Origin: Hyphomicrobiales bacterium
Lineage (GTDB): Bacteria; Pseudomonadota; Alphaproteobacteria; Rhizobiales; Xanthobacteraceae
NCBI GenBank assembly: GCA_017305455.1
Contig: JAFKKO010000127.1
Location: forward strand, 1 to 51,201
Direction: 5' to 3'
Length of the DNA: 51,201 nucleotides
The position numbers were made by a program, and so were the translations under genes. The notes below the pieces were generated by a model. The model did no database searches and was not told where the DNA came from. It was given only the letters and a program-made list of their open reading frames with translations. Below, piece by piece: positions 27,167 through 35,930 of this stretch; the stretch's first letter is position 1, and the number at the start of each line of letters is the position of its first letter.

Positions 27167-27844
27167 GTGCATAAAATCAGCATTCCTGAAACCGTGCGGC
27201 AGGCGGTGATCCAGCGCCGCGGGAAGTATCATGTGTACGAGACACTCGCGCGGTCCAAAACCGCGCTTGTCGTCATCGATATGCAGAATTACTTCATGCA
27301 GCCCGGAATGCCCGCTGAAATGCCGATCGCGCGTGACATTGTTCCAAACATCAATCGTCTTGCGCGGTCGGTGCGGAAGGCAGGGGGAAAGGTCGTCTGG
27401 ATCCAGATGGTCTGTACGGAAAAAGAAAAGTCCGCATGGACTCCGTACTTCGACGGCATGTCCGCGGCGAGGCAACTCGCCGTGGTCGAGCATCTCAAGC
27501 CGGGTGCGAGCGGCTATAAACTGTATTCAGAGCTGGACGTCTCCCCGGCGGACGACATCCTCGAGAAAAACCGGTTTAGCGCTTTTATTCAAGGAGCGTC
27601 GAAACTGGACGAAATTCTACGAACAGCCGGGATAGATACGGTACTCATTACCGGGACCATGACGAATACGTGTTGCGGCTCTACGGCCCGCGACGCCTCG
27701 ATGCTGAACTACAAAACAATCATGATCGCCGATGCCAATGCGACGCGAAACGACGATGAGCACAATGCCGAGCTGGTTTCGTTCTTGCAGGGATACGGCG
27801 ATGTTTACACCACTGACGAGGTCATTGATCTTTTGAGAAACTGA
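27167..27844 (+). CDS. Isochorismatase-like cysteine hydrolase
   Basis: The 225-residue product has the complete D-K-C triad of the isochorismatase superfamily: D38 in VVIDMQNYF, K134 in EKNRFSAF and C169 in TGTMTNTCCGSTARDA. Members hydrolyse amides (nicotinamide, N-carbamoylsarcosine, maleamate, ureidoacrylate) or vinyl ethers. Placed between a decarboxylase and an importer, it probably removes ammonia or a similar group from a pathway intermediate. The start is a GTG at 27167 preceded by GAGGATGAGG. It lies 74 bases after the UbiD gene and 25 before the binding-protein gene. Confidence 0.87.
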   Translation: MHKISIPETVRQAVIQRRGKYHVYETLARSKTALVVIDMQNYFMQPGMPAEMPIARDIVPNINRLARSVRKAGGKVVWIQMVCTEKEKSAWTPYFDGMSAARQLAVVEHLKPGASGYKLYSELDVSPADDILEKNRFSAFIQGASKLDEILRTAGIDTVLITGTMTNTCCGSTARDASMLNYKTIMIADANATRNDDEHNAELVSFLQGYGDVYTTDEVIDLLRN

Positions 27845-27869
27845 CAATCACAAAACAGGGGAGGACGAG

Positions 27870-28898
27870 ATGGACAGGCTGTTCAGAAGGCAATTGTGCG
27901 TGGCACTTGTTGCGCTAACCGGTTGTTTCTTCCTTCCCGCCCAGAGCATTGGCGCTCCAGAAAAAGGACTGAAGAAGGTCAGGTATCACGAGACGGCGAG
28001 ATCGGTGAGCTATGCGGCGTCATATGTCGCCGTTGCGAAGGGATTTTTTGCACAAGAGGGCCTGGACGTCGATCTTCAGACAACGCTGGGCAGCGACAAG
28101 GTCATGGCCGCGCTTCTTTCCGGCAACGCCGACGTCGCGCTTACCGGCCCGGAGTTTCCCATTTACATCTGGCACGGCAAATCTCCCGTTAAGGTGAAGA
28201 TCATATGCAGCCTGGTCGCCAAAGACCCGATGCTGCTGGTCCGGCGAGGTCAGTCGGAGAACGGTTTCAAATGGAGCGACCTGAAGCAAAAGCGCGTGCT
28301 TGGGTGGCGCCAGGGCAGTACGCCGACGATGTTCCTCAATGCCGCGTTACGCAATAACGGTCTGGATCCCGGTGCGGATGTGAAAGTCGATGACAATGTC
28401 GGAGTCGCAGCCCGTTACGGCGCGTTTATTGCGAATGTCGCCGAGTACGGGATTTTCTTCGAGCCCGATGCCTCTCGACTGCAGCGCGAGGGGCAGGGGA
28501 AGATTGTCGCCTCGATCGGTGAAGAGGTTGGCGCTGTGGATTTCACGCTCTTCAGCGTGACCGACGAGTTTCTCAAGAAACATCCGGATATCGTTCAAGC
28601 CTGGGTAAACGGCATATACCGCGCTCAACGATGGATTAAGTCATCGAGCAAGGATCAGATCGCTGACGTTTTGGCGCCGTACTTTCCGGGGATTGCGCGG
28701 GAAGACCTGCTGTCCTCCATCGAGCGCCATCTCGATAAGAAGCTGTGGAACGAAAATCCCGTCGTCGGGCCGGAATTCCTTCGCAAGTTCGAGGACATTC
28801 TGATTGCCGGCAAATCGCTGCAGCCGAACCAGTACATGAAATACGAGGATCTGGTTGACCGGCGCTTTGCTGACAAGGCCGTCGAGACCGTTCGCTAA
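27870..28898 (+). CDS. ABC importer periplasmic binding protein (NMT1/SsuA-like)
   Basis: The 342-residue exported protein has a signal peptide (RRQLCVALVALTGCFFLPAQS, cleavage near 25-29). The NMT1/THI5-like fold is recognised from AASYVAVAKGFFAQEGLDVDL and the SGNADVALTGPEFPIYI region. Relatives bind sulfonates, nitrate, pyrimidine precursors, phthalate and other aromatic acids. It is the first gene of a binding protein-ATPase-permease set in the order typical for this importer type. The ligand is unknown, presumably the substrate of the adjacent UbiD/hydrolase enzymes. Confidence 0.88.
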   Translation: MDRLFRRQLCVALVALTGCFFLPAQSIGAPEKGLKKVRYHETARSVSYAASYVAVAKGFFAQEGLDVDLQTTLGSDKVMAALLSGNADVALTGPEFPIYIWHGKSPVKVKIICSLVAKDPMLLVRRGQSENGFKWSDLKQKRVLGWRQGSTPTMFLNAALRNNGLDPGADVKVDDNVGVAARYGAFIANVAEYGIFFEPDASRLQREGQGKIVASIGEEVGAVDFTLFSVTDEFLKKHPDIVQAWVNGIYRAQRWIKSSSKDQIADVLAPYFPGIAREDLLSSIERHLDKKLWNENPVVGPEFLRKFEDILIAGKSLQPNQYMKYEDLVDRRFADKAVETVR

Positions 28899-28926
28899 CG
28901 AATCCGGCTTGGGAACGGTGATCGCC

Positions 28927-29730
28927 ATGTCATTGGAAGCGAGCGGGATCAACAACAAGATCGAGTTCAACAAGGTCTGTCTGCGTTATTTCAGCGATGA
29001 GGGTGAGACGGAAGCTCTCCGCGACATAAGTTTTTCTGTCGCGGAGGGAGAGTTTGTAAGCATTGTCGGCCAAAGCGGTTGCGGAAAGAGCACGCTTTTA
29101 TCGCTGCTGAACGGGATCGTTAAACCGACCTCGGGCGAGGTGCTTGTCGATGGGCTCAGCGTCAAAGGCCCTAGCCACGTCACCGCCTTCATGCTGCAGC
29201 ACGACTCGTTGTTTGAGTGGCGAACGATCCTTGGCAATACAGTTCTCGGCCCGGAGTTTCGCGGGACTCTTACGGCAGAAACCAGGAGGCGCGCAGAAGC
29301 GCTGCTGGACAGCTATGGCCTGAAGGATTTCAAGCGGCATTTTCCTCAACAGCTTTCCGGAGGAATGCGTCAGCGGGCTGCATTGGCACGGACAATGTGT
29401 TCGGATCCCGATGTGCTTTTGTTGGACGAGCCGTTTTCCGCGCTCGACTATCAGACTCGTCTGTCGATCGCCGATGAAATCGCCGAAATCATCCGAAGGG
29501 ACAACAAGACTGCGATCCTCGTCACGCACGACATTGCCGAAGCCATCAGCATGGCGGACAGAGTTGTCGTGATCACGAACCGCCCCGGACGGATCAAGTC
29601 GGAGCACCGGATTACATTTCCCAGCATGGGCGATGCGCGACCATCTCCGCTCAAGGCTCGCGAGGCTTCGGAGTTCAAGGCCTACTTCAAGACGATCTGG
29701 GAGGAATTGGATGGCCATGCCGTTGACTAG
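28927..29730 (+). CDS. ABC importer ATP-binding protein (SsuB/TauB-like)
   Basis: The 267-residue ATPase has Walker A GQSGCGKST (48-56), the Q-loop at FMLQHDSLFEW, the signature LSGGMRQRAALAR (143-155), Walker B VLLLDEP (163-169) and the switch histidine in ILVTHDIAEA. The DEPFSALDYQTR segment is characteristic of the nitrate/sulfonate/taurine branch. The ATG at 28927 is preferred because the frame from 28855 would overlap the binding-protein gene. Its 3' end overlaps the permease start by 20 bases. Confidence 0.92.
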   Translation: MSLEASGINNKIEFNKVCLRYFSDEGETEALRDISFSVAEGEFVSIVGQSGCGKSTLLSLLNGIVKPTSGEVLVDGLSVKGPSHVTAFMLQHDSLFEWRTILGNTVLGPEFRGTLTAETRRRAEALLDSYGLKDFKRHFPQQLSGGMRQRAALARTMCSDPDVLLLDEPFSALDYQTRLSIADEIAEIIRRDNKTAILVTHDIAEAISMADRVVVITNRPGRIKSEHRITFPSMGDARPSPLKAREASEFKAYFKTIWEELDGHAVD

Positions 29731-30565
29731 TTCTTCGACGATCGCAAGTGTGGAAACGTCCAGCAACAAGGCGCAAAGCGAGCAGTATTCCAAATGGAAG
29801 CGTCAACAGACGCGCCGCCGCTGGTTTATCCTGGCAACTCAGCTGGCCATTCTGGTTGTATTTGTTCTGGCTTGGGAGATTTCAGCTCGTCAAAACTGGA
29901 TCAATCCCATGCTGACGAGTTATCCGAGCGCGGTTTGGGCAGCTTTTATGGAAATGCTGCGTGACGGCTCTCTTTGGGCTCATGTGTACATCACTGTTCA
30001 GGAGACTATCGTCAGCTTTGTCATCAGCATGGTGATTGGCGTTATGGTCGCCACGCTCCTGTGGCTGTCGCCATTCCTGTATAGCGTGCTGGATCCGTTT
30101 ATCGTAGTCGGCAATGCGCTGCCGAAAATCGCGTTGGTGCCGATTTTCTATATCTGGCTCGGGCCCGAGCTTTCCATCTATGGCGTGGCGATTGCGATCA
30201 GCGTCGTCATCACGATTCTGATGGTGTATTCGGGGTTCTGTCAGACGGACCCCGCCAAGCTCAAATTGGCACGAACGTTCGGAGCAACCCGTTTCCAGGA
30301 ATTGCAGAAAGTTGTGCTGCCAAGCAACTTGTTGACCATCGTTGCCGCGTTAAAAGCCAACGTCGGCCTAGCGCTTGTCGGCGTTATCGTAGGGGAGTTT
30401 CAATCGTCAAAGGCGGGCCTCGGATATCTTATTCTCTACGGTAGCCAGATCTTCAAGATGGACATGGTGATGATGTCCATCGTCATCCTGGGTGTGTTGT
30501 CGCTTCTTGTCTATTTGATCATCCAGAATATTGAAGCTGCGCTTCTTCGACGCCGCCGGCGATAG
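29711..30565 (+). CDS. ABC importer permease (SsuC/TauC-like)
   Basis: The 284-residue inner-membrane permease has about six hydrophobic segments from residue 40 onward. It carries the BPD_transp_1 coupling motif region around KLARTFGATRFQELQKVVLP (near 190-210), where it docks on the ATPase. The N-terminal 35 residues are polar and Ser/Lys-rich. The ATG at 29711 follows GAGGA and lies inside the 3' end of the ATPase gene, so the two are translationally coupled. It completes a three-gene importer. Confidence 0.9.
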   Translation: MAMPLTSSSTIASVETSSNKAQSEQYSKWKRQQTRRRWFILATQLAILVVFVLAWEISARQNWINPMLTSYPSAVWAAFMEMLRDGSLWAHVYITVQETIVSFVISMVIGVMVATLLWLSPFLYSVLDPFIVVGNALPKIALVPIFYIWLGPELSIYGVAIAISVVITILMVYSGFCQTDPAKLKLARTFGATRFQELQKVVLPSNLLTIVAALKANVGLALVGVIVGEFQSSKAGLGYLILYGSQIFKMDMVMMSIVILGVLSLLVYLIIQNIEAALLRRRRR

Positions 30566-30776
30566 TCACATGGACTTTAAAAGAAGACTTTGGTACCGCG
30601 GCGGTCGAAATCGGGATGACTGAAAGCGGCTGCAACACGGTTGCGATGTCCTCTGGCCGGTTTGGGCAGGGGATTTGGGGTAGGGCGATTGGCAGTGCGG
30701 CGCAGCCGCGTTCGCCATCGGTTTGCGTGATAGGCGTTCCTGTCGCTCACAGGGATTGAATTGGGAATACGGACAG

Positions 30777-31367
30777 ATGACGAAACAGCGGCTCATTGTT
30801 GGAATATCGGGAGCGTCGGGAGCGGCATATGGTGTGACGGCGCTGAAGGCTTTGCGACAGATGGGCGTCGAGACCCATCTGGTGATCTCGAAGTCGGGCC
30901 AGATCACGCTTGCGCATGAACTGGAGATGAAGATCTCGGACGTGTTTGCCCTGGCGGACGTCGTCTATAAAATCGATGATATCGGCGCTGCGATATCAAG
31001 CGGTTCGTTTCCGACTGCGGGCATGTTGATCGCGCCGTGCTCGATCCGGACGCTGTCGGAAATCGCAACAGGCGTCACGTCGAGTTTGTTGACCCGCTCG
31101 GCGGATGTCGTTTTGAAAGAGCGCCGCAAGCTGGTCCTGATGGTCCGGGAAACGCCGCTCCATCTCGGACATTTGCGATCCATGACACTGGTGACGGAAA
31201 TGGGCGCGATCGTGATGCCGCCAGTGCCCGCGCTCTACGCGCGTCCCGCCTCGGTCCAGGAGCTGGTGGATCACTCCGTCGGCCGGGCTCTCGATCTCTT
31301 TGGGCTGCCGAATAATCTGGTGCGCAGATGGGGAGAGCAGATCGGCGTCGGCGGGGCCGTGACTTGA
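30777..31367 (+). CDS. UbiX family flavin prenyltransferase
   Basis: UbiX-type enzymes attach a dimethylallyl unit to FMN, making the prenyl-FMN cofactor required by UbiD enzymes. The 196-residue product has the FMN-binding GISGASGAAYGV (9-20), the PCSIRTLSEIATG region near 85-97 and the late block RERRKLVLMVRETPL-like sequence followed by PPVPALYARP. Length is normal. I chose the ATG at 30777 because the frame to 30723 gives unconserved residues. It is 212 bases after the permease and converges with the GntR gene. Its presence argues that the island's UbiD has a dedicated cofactor supply. Confidence 0.92.
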   Translation: MTKQRLIVGISGASGAAYGVTALKALRQMGVETHLVISKSGQITLAHELEMKISDVFALADVVYKIDDIGAAISSGSFPTAGMLIAPCSIRTLSEIATGVTSSLLTRSADVVLKERRKLVLMVRETPLHLGHLRSMTLVTEMGAIVMPPVPALYARPASVQELVDHSVGRALDLFGLPNNLVRRWGEQIGVGGAVT

Positions 31368-31407
31368 GTATTGTCAATGGACGTGCCGGCCGCACGCCAC
31401 GCGACGT

Positions 31408-32121
31408 TTACTCCTGCAGCAGGCGGTGCAGGCTTCGCTCCAGCACACGACGGATCGCCCGTCGGGCGCGATCGGCGTCGGAGGCTTCAATGGCCTCGTA
31501 AATCTCATAGTGGTCTTTATATGCGATGATTTCCGTATCGGTGTTTTTCGCTGAATTGGCGCGGGCCAAGGCGATCGATTCGTAAAGATGAGGCTGCAGG
31601 AAGCGCGTGAAATTGACAATCAACGGATTTCTCGTCGCCTCGGCAATGGCGAGATGAAATTCAATGTCGGAGCTAAGCGCCTTCTCAAAGGATCGGGCCG
31701 CAGCCGGCTCCATATGCTTCAAAGCGGCTCGCATGGCCTTGAGGTCGGCTGGTCTGCGGCGCTCCGCCGCAAGGCTCGCGGCTTGCACCTCGACCGCCAT
31801 CCGGAGTTCGAAGATACAGGCGATCGAACCTTGTTTCTCTCCCGCTGTGGACAGGCGAAAAGGGCGCGCCTTGACATCGTCTTCGACGAATACGCCCTTG
31901 CCCTGATAGGAGGCGATCAGTCCATCCGATTTCAAACGGGAGAGGGCTTCACGGACGACCGTGATGCTGACGCCAAAGACTTCGCTGAGGTCTTTGCCCG
32001 GCGGCAATCGCGTTCCCGGCGGATATTTTCCGGCGAGGATGTCCTGTCGCAGCATTGTTGAAATACGATCCGTCAAATTGCTGGAGTGCATCGAGGGCTG
32101 CGATGGATTTTTGGGGATCAT
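31408..32121 (-). CDS. GntR family regulator, FadR/FCD subfamily
   Basis: The 237-residue DNA-binding protein has a GntR winged helix-turn-helix (about 16-82, with RLPPGKDLSEVFGVSITVVREAL as recognition region, then GLIASYQGKGVFV). The C-terminal FCD ligand-binding domain spans about 100-230, with metal-ligand-type D and H residues (DIEFHLAIAEAT, DHYEIYEAI). FCD members usually repress catabolic genes until an organic acid binds. It converges with the UbiX gene and diverges from tctC, so it probably controls the flanking catabolic and transport operons. Confidence 0.9.
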   Translation of the reverse strand: MIPKNPSQPSMHSSNLTDRISTMLRQDILAGKYPPGTRLPPGKDLSEVFGVSITVVREALSRLKSDGLIASYQGKGVFVEDDVKARPFRLSTAGEKQGSIACIFELRMAVEVQAASLAAERRRPADLKAMRAALKHMEPAAARSFEKALSSDIEFHLAIAEATRNPLIVNFTRFLQPHLYESIALARANSAKNTDTEIIAYKDHYEIYEAIEASDADRARRAIRRVLERSLHRLLQE

Positions 32122-32161
32122 CGTTTTGCTACAGGTTGGGCCAATGTTGAGGTCCTATCGG

Positions 32162-32319
32162 CTTAGAGACTGTTTGAAAAGTCTTCATCCTGTGGAGGTG
32201 CCCAGCGCCGTCTCGAAGGATCGCGGACTTTATCCTTGAAAACTTGCACTTCGAGACGCCGTTTCCGGCGAAACGGCTCCTCAGGATGAGGTTTTCAAAG
32301 TTTTCAAACAGCCTCTTAG
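32162..32319. mobile_element. MITE-like element with nested palindromic repeat units
   Basis: The ends are 19-base inverted repeats, CTTAGAGACTGTTTGAAAA on the left and the complement of CTAAGAGGCTGTTTGAAAA on the right, with two mismatches. GAGGCTGTTTGAAA-type ends are common in insertion sequences. The 158-base interior has no gene; it contains two inverted copies of the palindromic unit also found at 24157-24208 (GTCTCGAAGGAT and CTTCGAGACGCC cores, CTCAGGATGAGG arm). It looks like a non-autonomous element made of paired repeat units between transposase-recognisable ends. I cannot assign a parent insertion sequence. Confidence 0.65.
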
Positions 32320-32706
32320 AGAAGTTGAAGTCCACATTGTCTTGGGCGAGCAGAATCGGGATCACCATGAATATATCCGGTTTTTGACCATAGCCGTACT
32401 GGCCCCGGTTTAAGCTTTGGCCTCCGCCGCGCGGTGCGTGAACCGCTGGGACTCAGCACGGGTAGCTCGCCAGCCTTTCGATCCTTCCAGCTTCGACAAG
32501 CACCTCCGCATCGTTGAGTTTTGCAGCGATCGCAATTCGCATCTGCGAGCTTCGTGTGAGCGGTCTGTCGAGCGAAAGCCGCGATTGCCGCATGCACGTT
32601 GCTTTGGAATGCCCGGCAACAATTCTTATTGCGCGGAATTTGCAGCATAAAATTCGATAATCCTCATCAAGCCAAAAATCTCTTGACGAGGTCGCTTCAA
32701 CTTATC

Positions 32707-32716
32707 ATGTTATCAC
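32707..32716. promoter_or_regulatory. Candidate GntR/FCD operator upstream of tctC
   Basis: ATGTTATCAC differs by one base from the ATGNTANCAT pattern seen upstream of the UbiD gene. Both can be written ATGKTATCAY. It lies 49 bases before the tctC start, in an AT-rich stretch. This is inference only. Confidence 0.35.
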
Positions 32717-32764
32717 AAATGTTTTGACTTATAATCATACAATAAAAACTCGGAGGAGACAGAC

Positions 32765-33736
32765 ATGAAGCGCGCAATCGGCTTTATCTTGGGCTTGACG
32801 GCACTGCTGTCGACGTCGGGGCTTGCTCAAAGCCAGAGCGACAACTGGCCGACCCGGCCCGTCACTTTGATCGTGCCTTACGCCGCCGGCGGTTACACCG
32901 ACGTCGTTGCACGGATCGTGGCCAATTCTCTCGAAAAGGAAATCGGCAAGCCCGTCGTCGTCGAGGTGCGGCCGGGTGGAGGAGGGATGATCGGCACGCA
33001 GTTTGTCGCCCAGTCCGCTCCGGACGGCTACACCTTCTGCGTTTGCAGCGTGGGCGCGATCTCGGTCGTGCCTTTCATTCAGAAGGTCAATTACGATCCG
33101 ATCAAGGACCTGGCGCCGGTTGGGCTGGTGAGCACGGCGGCCCAGGCGGTCATGGTCAGGAAGGATCTGCCGGTCAAAAACATCGCCGAGCTTGTTGCGT
33201 ATGCGAAGGAAAGGCCGGGCAAGCTCAATTACGGATCGAGCGGTGTGGCCGGGCTGACCCACTACGCTGTCCGGCTGTTTGAATCCCGAACCGGCATGAA
33301 GGCGCAGCATGTGCCGTTCAAGGGCGGCTCTCAGGCCACCTTGGCTCTTGTGGCCGGCGAGATCGATTTTTCCTTCGGCAACATGACCGATGCGCTGCCG
33401 CAGATCGAAGCCGGAACAGTGAGGGTCATTGCGGTGACCTCCCAGGAGCCCGTTCCGTTCCTGCCCAACGTTCCCACGATCCATCAGGCGCTGCTTCCCG
33501 GCTTCCTGGCTGAAAGCTGGAACGGCATCATGGCTCCTGCAGGTACGCCGAAGCCGATCATTCAGCGCATGGCCGATATCCTGAACAAAATGGCGGACGA
33601 TCCGGCTGTGGTTGAATCGCTTGCCAAGGCGGGCAGTGCGCCGGTCAAGGGTTCGCCTGAGAAGTACGCCGCGCAGATCCGGGCGGAGGCCGATCAATGG
33701 GGTCCGCTCCTCAAAGCGATCGTCGAGAAGAAATAA
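32765..33736 (+). CDS. Tripartite tricarboxylate transporter binding protein (TctC/Bug family)
   Basis: The 323-residue periplasmic solute-binding protein has a signal peptide (KRAIGFILGLTALLSTSG, cleavage near 21-24). Family marks are WPTRPVTLIVPYAAGG (near 29-44), the GGGGMIGT loop, and PDGYTF near 87-92. Bug proteins bind citrate and other di/tricarboxylates, nicotinate, or aromatic acids such as terephthalate. GGAGGAG precedes the ATG. It is followed by tctB- and tctA-type genes, giving a complete secondary importer. Confidence 0.92.
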   Translation: MKRAIGFILGLTALLSTSGLAQSQSDNWPTRPVTLIVPYAAGGYTDVVARIVANSLEKEIGKPVVVEVRPGGGGMIGTQFVAQSAPDGYTFCVCSVGAISVVPFIQKVNYDPIKDLAPVGLVSTAAQAVMVRKDLPVKNIAELVAYAKERPGKLNYGSSGVAGLTHYAVRLFESRTGMKAQHVPFKGGSQATLALVAGEIDFSFGNMTDALPQIEAGTVRVIAVTSQEPVPFLPNVPTIHQALLPGFLAESWNGIMAPAGTPKPIIQRMADILNKMADDPAVVESLAKAGSAPVKGSPEKYAAQIRAEADQWGPLLKAIVEKK

Positions 33737-33795
33737 CAACAAGAACTTGTCGAGTTCTATGGAGGATTCGCAGCTAGCTAGGGAGGAAGCCTCGA

Positions 33796-34290
33796 GTGTC
33801 CGATCATCTCGTCGCAAAAGGTGAAACGAACGCCCGCCGCCGTATCCGGAATCCGCGAGACTTCTGGGGCTCCATGGCTCTGGTGCTGTTGGCTCTCGTG
33901 GCGCTCTGGTTGACACGAGACATTCCGGGCATGGACGGACCGCAGTTCGGTCCTGGCACCGTGCCTCGAATGTTCGCCGTCTGCCTGTTGTTACTGTCCG
34001 GAACGGTTGCAATCTGGTCGGTGTTTTCCGAGGGAGAAAATCCCGGCCAGTTTCATCTGCGGGGGCTGGTCGTCGTTTCCATCTCGGTGGTGGTTTTCGC
34101 CGTTCTCATTCAGCCTCTTGGACTCGCGATCACGACGTTTGTTTCCTTCATGATTGCAGCGCTGGGAACAAACGAAACCCGCTGGATCGAGGTGACGATC
34201 GTGGCGGTGCTCTTCACGGTCGCGTCCATTCTCTTGTTCGTCTACGGGCTGGCACTTCAGTTCACTATCTTTCCTCGCTTTTTGCAGTGA
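33796..34290 (+). CDS. Tripartite tricarboxylate transporter small membrane subunit (TctB-like)
   Basis: The 164-residue protein has four hydrophobic segments (about 25-43, 58-76, 90-118, 127-155), as in TctB. The motif GPGTVPRMF near 51-59, following FGPGxxP, is typical of the family. The start is a GTG at 33796 with GGGAGGA 9-15 bases upstream. It lies 59 bases after tctC and 8 bases before tctA. Confidence 0.88.
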   Translation: MSDHLVAKGETNARRRIRNPRDFWGSMALVLLALVALWLTRDIPGMDGPQFGPGTVPRMFAVCLLLLSGTVAIWSVFSEGENPGQFHLRGLVVVSISVVVFAVLIQPLGLAITTFVSFMIAALGTNETRWIEVTIVAVLFTVASILLFVYGLALQFTIFPRFLQ

Positions 34291-34298
34291 GTTGAATA

Positions 34299-35804
34299 AT
34301 GCTGGATCTCGTCTCCAATCTCGGACTTGGCTTTTCCCTTGCGCTCGGATTCCAGAATCTCTTTCTGTGTTTCATTGGTGTGGTCGTCGGCACGCTGATC
34401 GGCGTGTTGCCCGGTGTCGGGTCCGTCGCGACGATCGCCATGCTTCTGCCCATCACCATCGGCCTGCCGCCGGTGGGCGCGCTCATCATGCTCGCGGGCA
34501 TCTATTATGGTGCCCAGTACGGGGGCTCGACCACCTCGATCCTGGTCAACATTCCGGGCGAGGCATCGTCGGTCGTGACCACGCTCGATGGCCATCAGAT
34601 GGCGCGCAACGGCCGTGCGGGCCCGGCGCTGGCGATCGCGGCGATCGGATCGTTTATCGCCGGGTCGGTTGCAACGGTCCTGGTCGCGGCTCTGGGCGCG
34701 CCTCTCACCAAACTCGCAATGCGTTTTGGCCCGGCTGAATATTTCTCCCTGATGGTCGTGGGTTTGATTTTCGCCGTGGTGCTGGCCAAGGGCTCTTTGC
34801 CGAAAGCCATCATGATGGTGTTGTTCGGTCTTCTCATGTCCCAGGTCGGACTGGACATGGAGACCGCCACGGCGCGCATGACTTTCGATCTGCCCGAGCT
34901 GGCGGACGGGATTTCCCTTGCCGTTGTGGCGATGGGACTGTTCGGATTTTCCGAGGTCATTCGCAATCTCGAGGGAACGACCAGTCGGGATATTCTCAAG
35001 ACAAAAATCACGGGCTTGATGCCGAAGGCTGCGGATTTGAAGGCGGCTGCGCCGGCAATTGCGCGCGGGACTGTTTTGGGATCCATTCTGGGTATCCTGC
35101 CCGGCGGCGGGAATATCATCGCTTCGTTTGCGGCCTACGGTCTGGAAAAGAAATGCTCGAAGCATCCCGAAAAATTCGGGACGGGCGTGATCGAAGGAGT
35201 GGCCGGCCCCGAGAGCGCAAACAATGCCGCGGCTCAAACGTCGTTCATTCCGCTGCTCAGCCTGGGAATTCCGCCGAACGCCGTCATGGCTTTGATGGTC
35301 GGGGCGATGATGGTGCAGGGAATCGTGCCCGGTCCGCAGATCATTACGAAGCAGCCGAACCTGTTCTGGGCTCTGGTCGCCTCGATGTGGATCGGCAATC
35401 TGATGCTGGTGATTATCAACCTGCCGCTGATCGGCATCTGGGTGAAATTGCTGAGCATCCCTTATCGGCTGCTCTATCCCTGCATCCTGATGTTCTGCTG
35501 CATCGGAATCTATTCCATCAACAACTCCACCTTCGATGTGTTGATGGCGGGTGCATTCGGCGTCGTCGGCTATTGGATGATCAAGTACGACTTCGAGCCC
35601 GCGCCTCTCGCGCTCGGGTGGGTTCTCGGTCCGCTCCTGGAGGAAAACCTGCGGCGCGCGATGCTGCTGTCGCATGGCGATGCGACCGTATTCGCAACCA
35701 GGCCGATTTCCGCCGGACTGCTGCTCTTTGCGGCATCCTTGATCGTAGTCGCGGTTCTCCCGACCATCCGGAAAAGAAGAGAAGAGGTCTTCGTGGAGGA
35801 ATGA
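34299..35804 (+). CDS. Tripartite tricarboxylate transporter large permease (TctA-like)
   Basis: The 501-residue inner-membrane protein has about 11-12 hydrophobic segments. TctA signatures are visible: [17 protein letters not shown] near 33-49, [20 protein letters not shown] near 67-86, and a second PEGxxN-like repeat, [24 protein letters not shown] near 301-325. It imports its substrate together with TctB and the TctC-type binding protein using ion gradients. Only eight bases separate it from tctB. Confidence 0.93.
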   Translation: MLDLVSNLGLGFSLALGFQNLFLCFIGVVVGTLIGVLPGVGSVATIAMLLPITIGLPPVGALIMLAGIYYGAQYGGSTTSILVNIPGEASSVVTTLDGHQMARNGRAGPALAIAAIGSFIAGSVATVLVAALGAPLTKLAMRFGPAEYFSLMVVGLIFAVVLAKGSLPKAIMMVLFGLLMSQVGLDMETATARMTFDLPELADGISLAVVAMGLFGFSEVIRNLEGTTSRDILKTKITGLMPKAADLKAAAPAIARGTVLGSILGILPGGGNIIASFAAYGLEKKCSKHPEKFGTGVIEGVAGPESANNAAAQTSFIPLLSLGIPPNAVMALMVGAMMVQGIVPGPQIITKQPNLFWALVASMWIGNLMLVIINLPLIGIWVKLLSIPYRLLYPCILMFCCIGIYSINNSTFDVLMAGAFGVVGYWMIKYDFEPAPLALGWVLGPLLEENLRRAMLLSHGDATVFATRPISAGLLLFAASLIVVAVLPTIRKRREEVFVEE

Positions 35805-35930
35805 CGCTTTTGAATGCGGAGCGAAGATTGCCGAGACGGCCGCCCGGCAGATCAGTTTCAGAACCGAGTTTCCGTCCAATCGCGGGGGAGCCTCCCATCT
35901 TCATCGGCGCTGCTATGAATCAGGTGCGTA

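Larger units (their letters stand above)
32122..32764. other. Intergenic region between GntR gene and tctC
   Basis: This 643-base stretch contains the MITE-like inverted repeat (32162-32319), a 250-base segment with broken open frames that I cannot identify (32395-32650), and an AT-rich promoter-like stretch (32670-32764) with a near-palindrome at 32707-32716 and GGAGGAG before tctC. The broken frames on the minus strand could be a decayed mobile gene, but no signature is clear. Confidence 0.55.
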
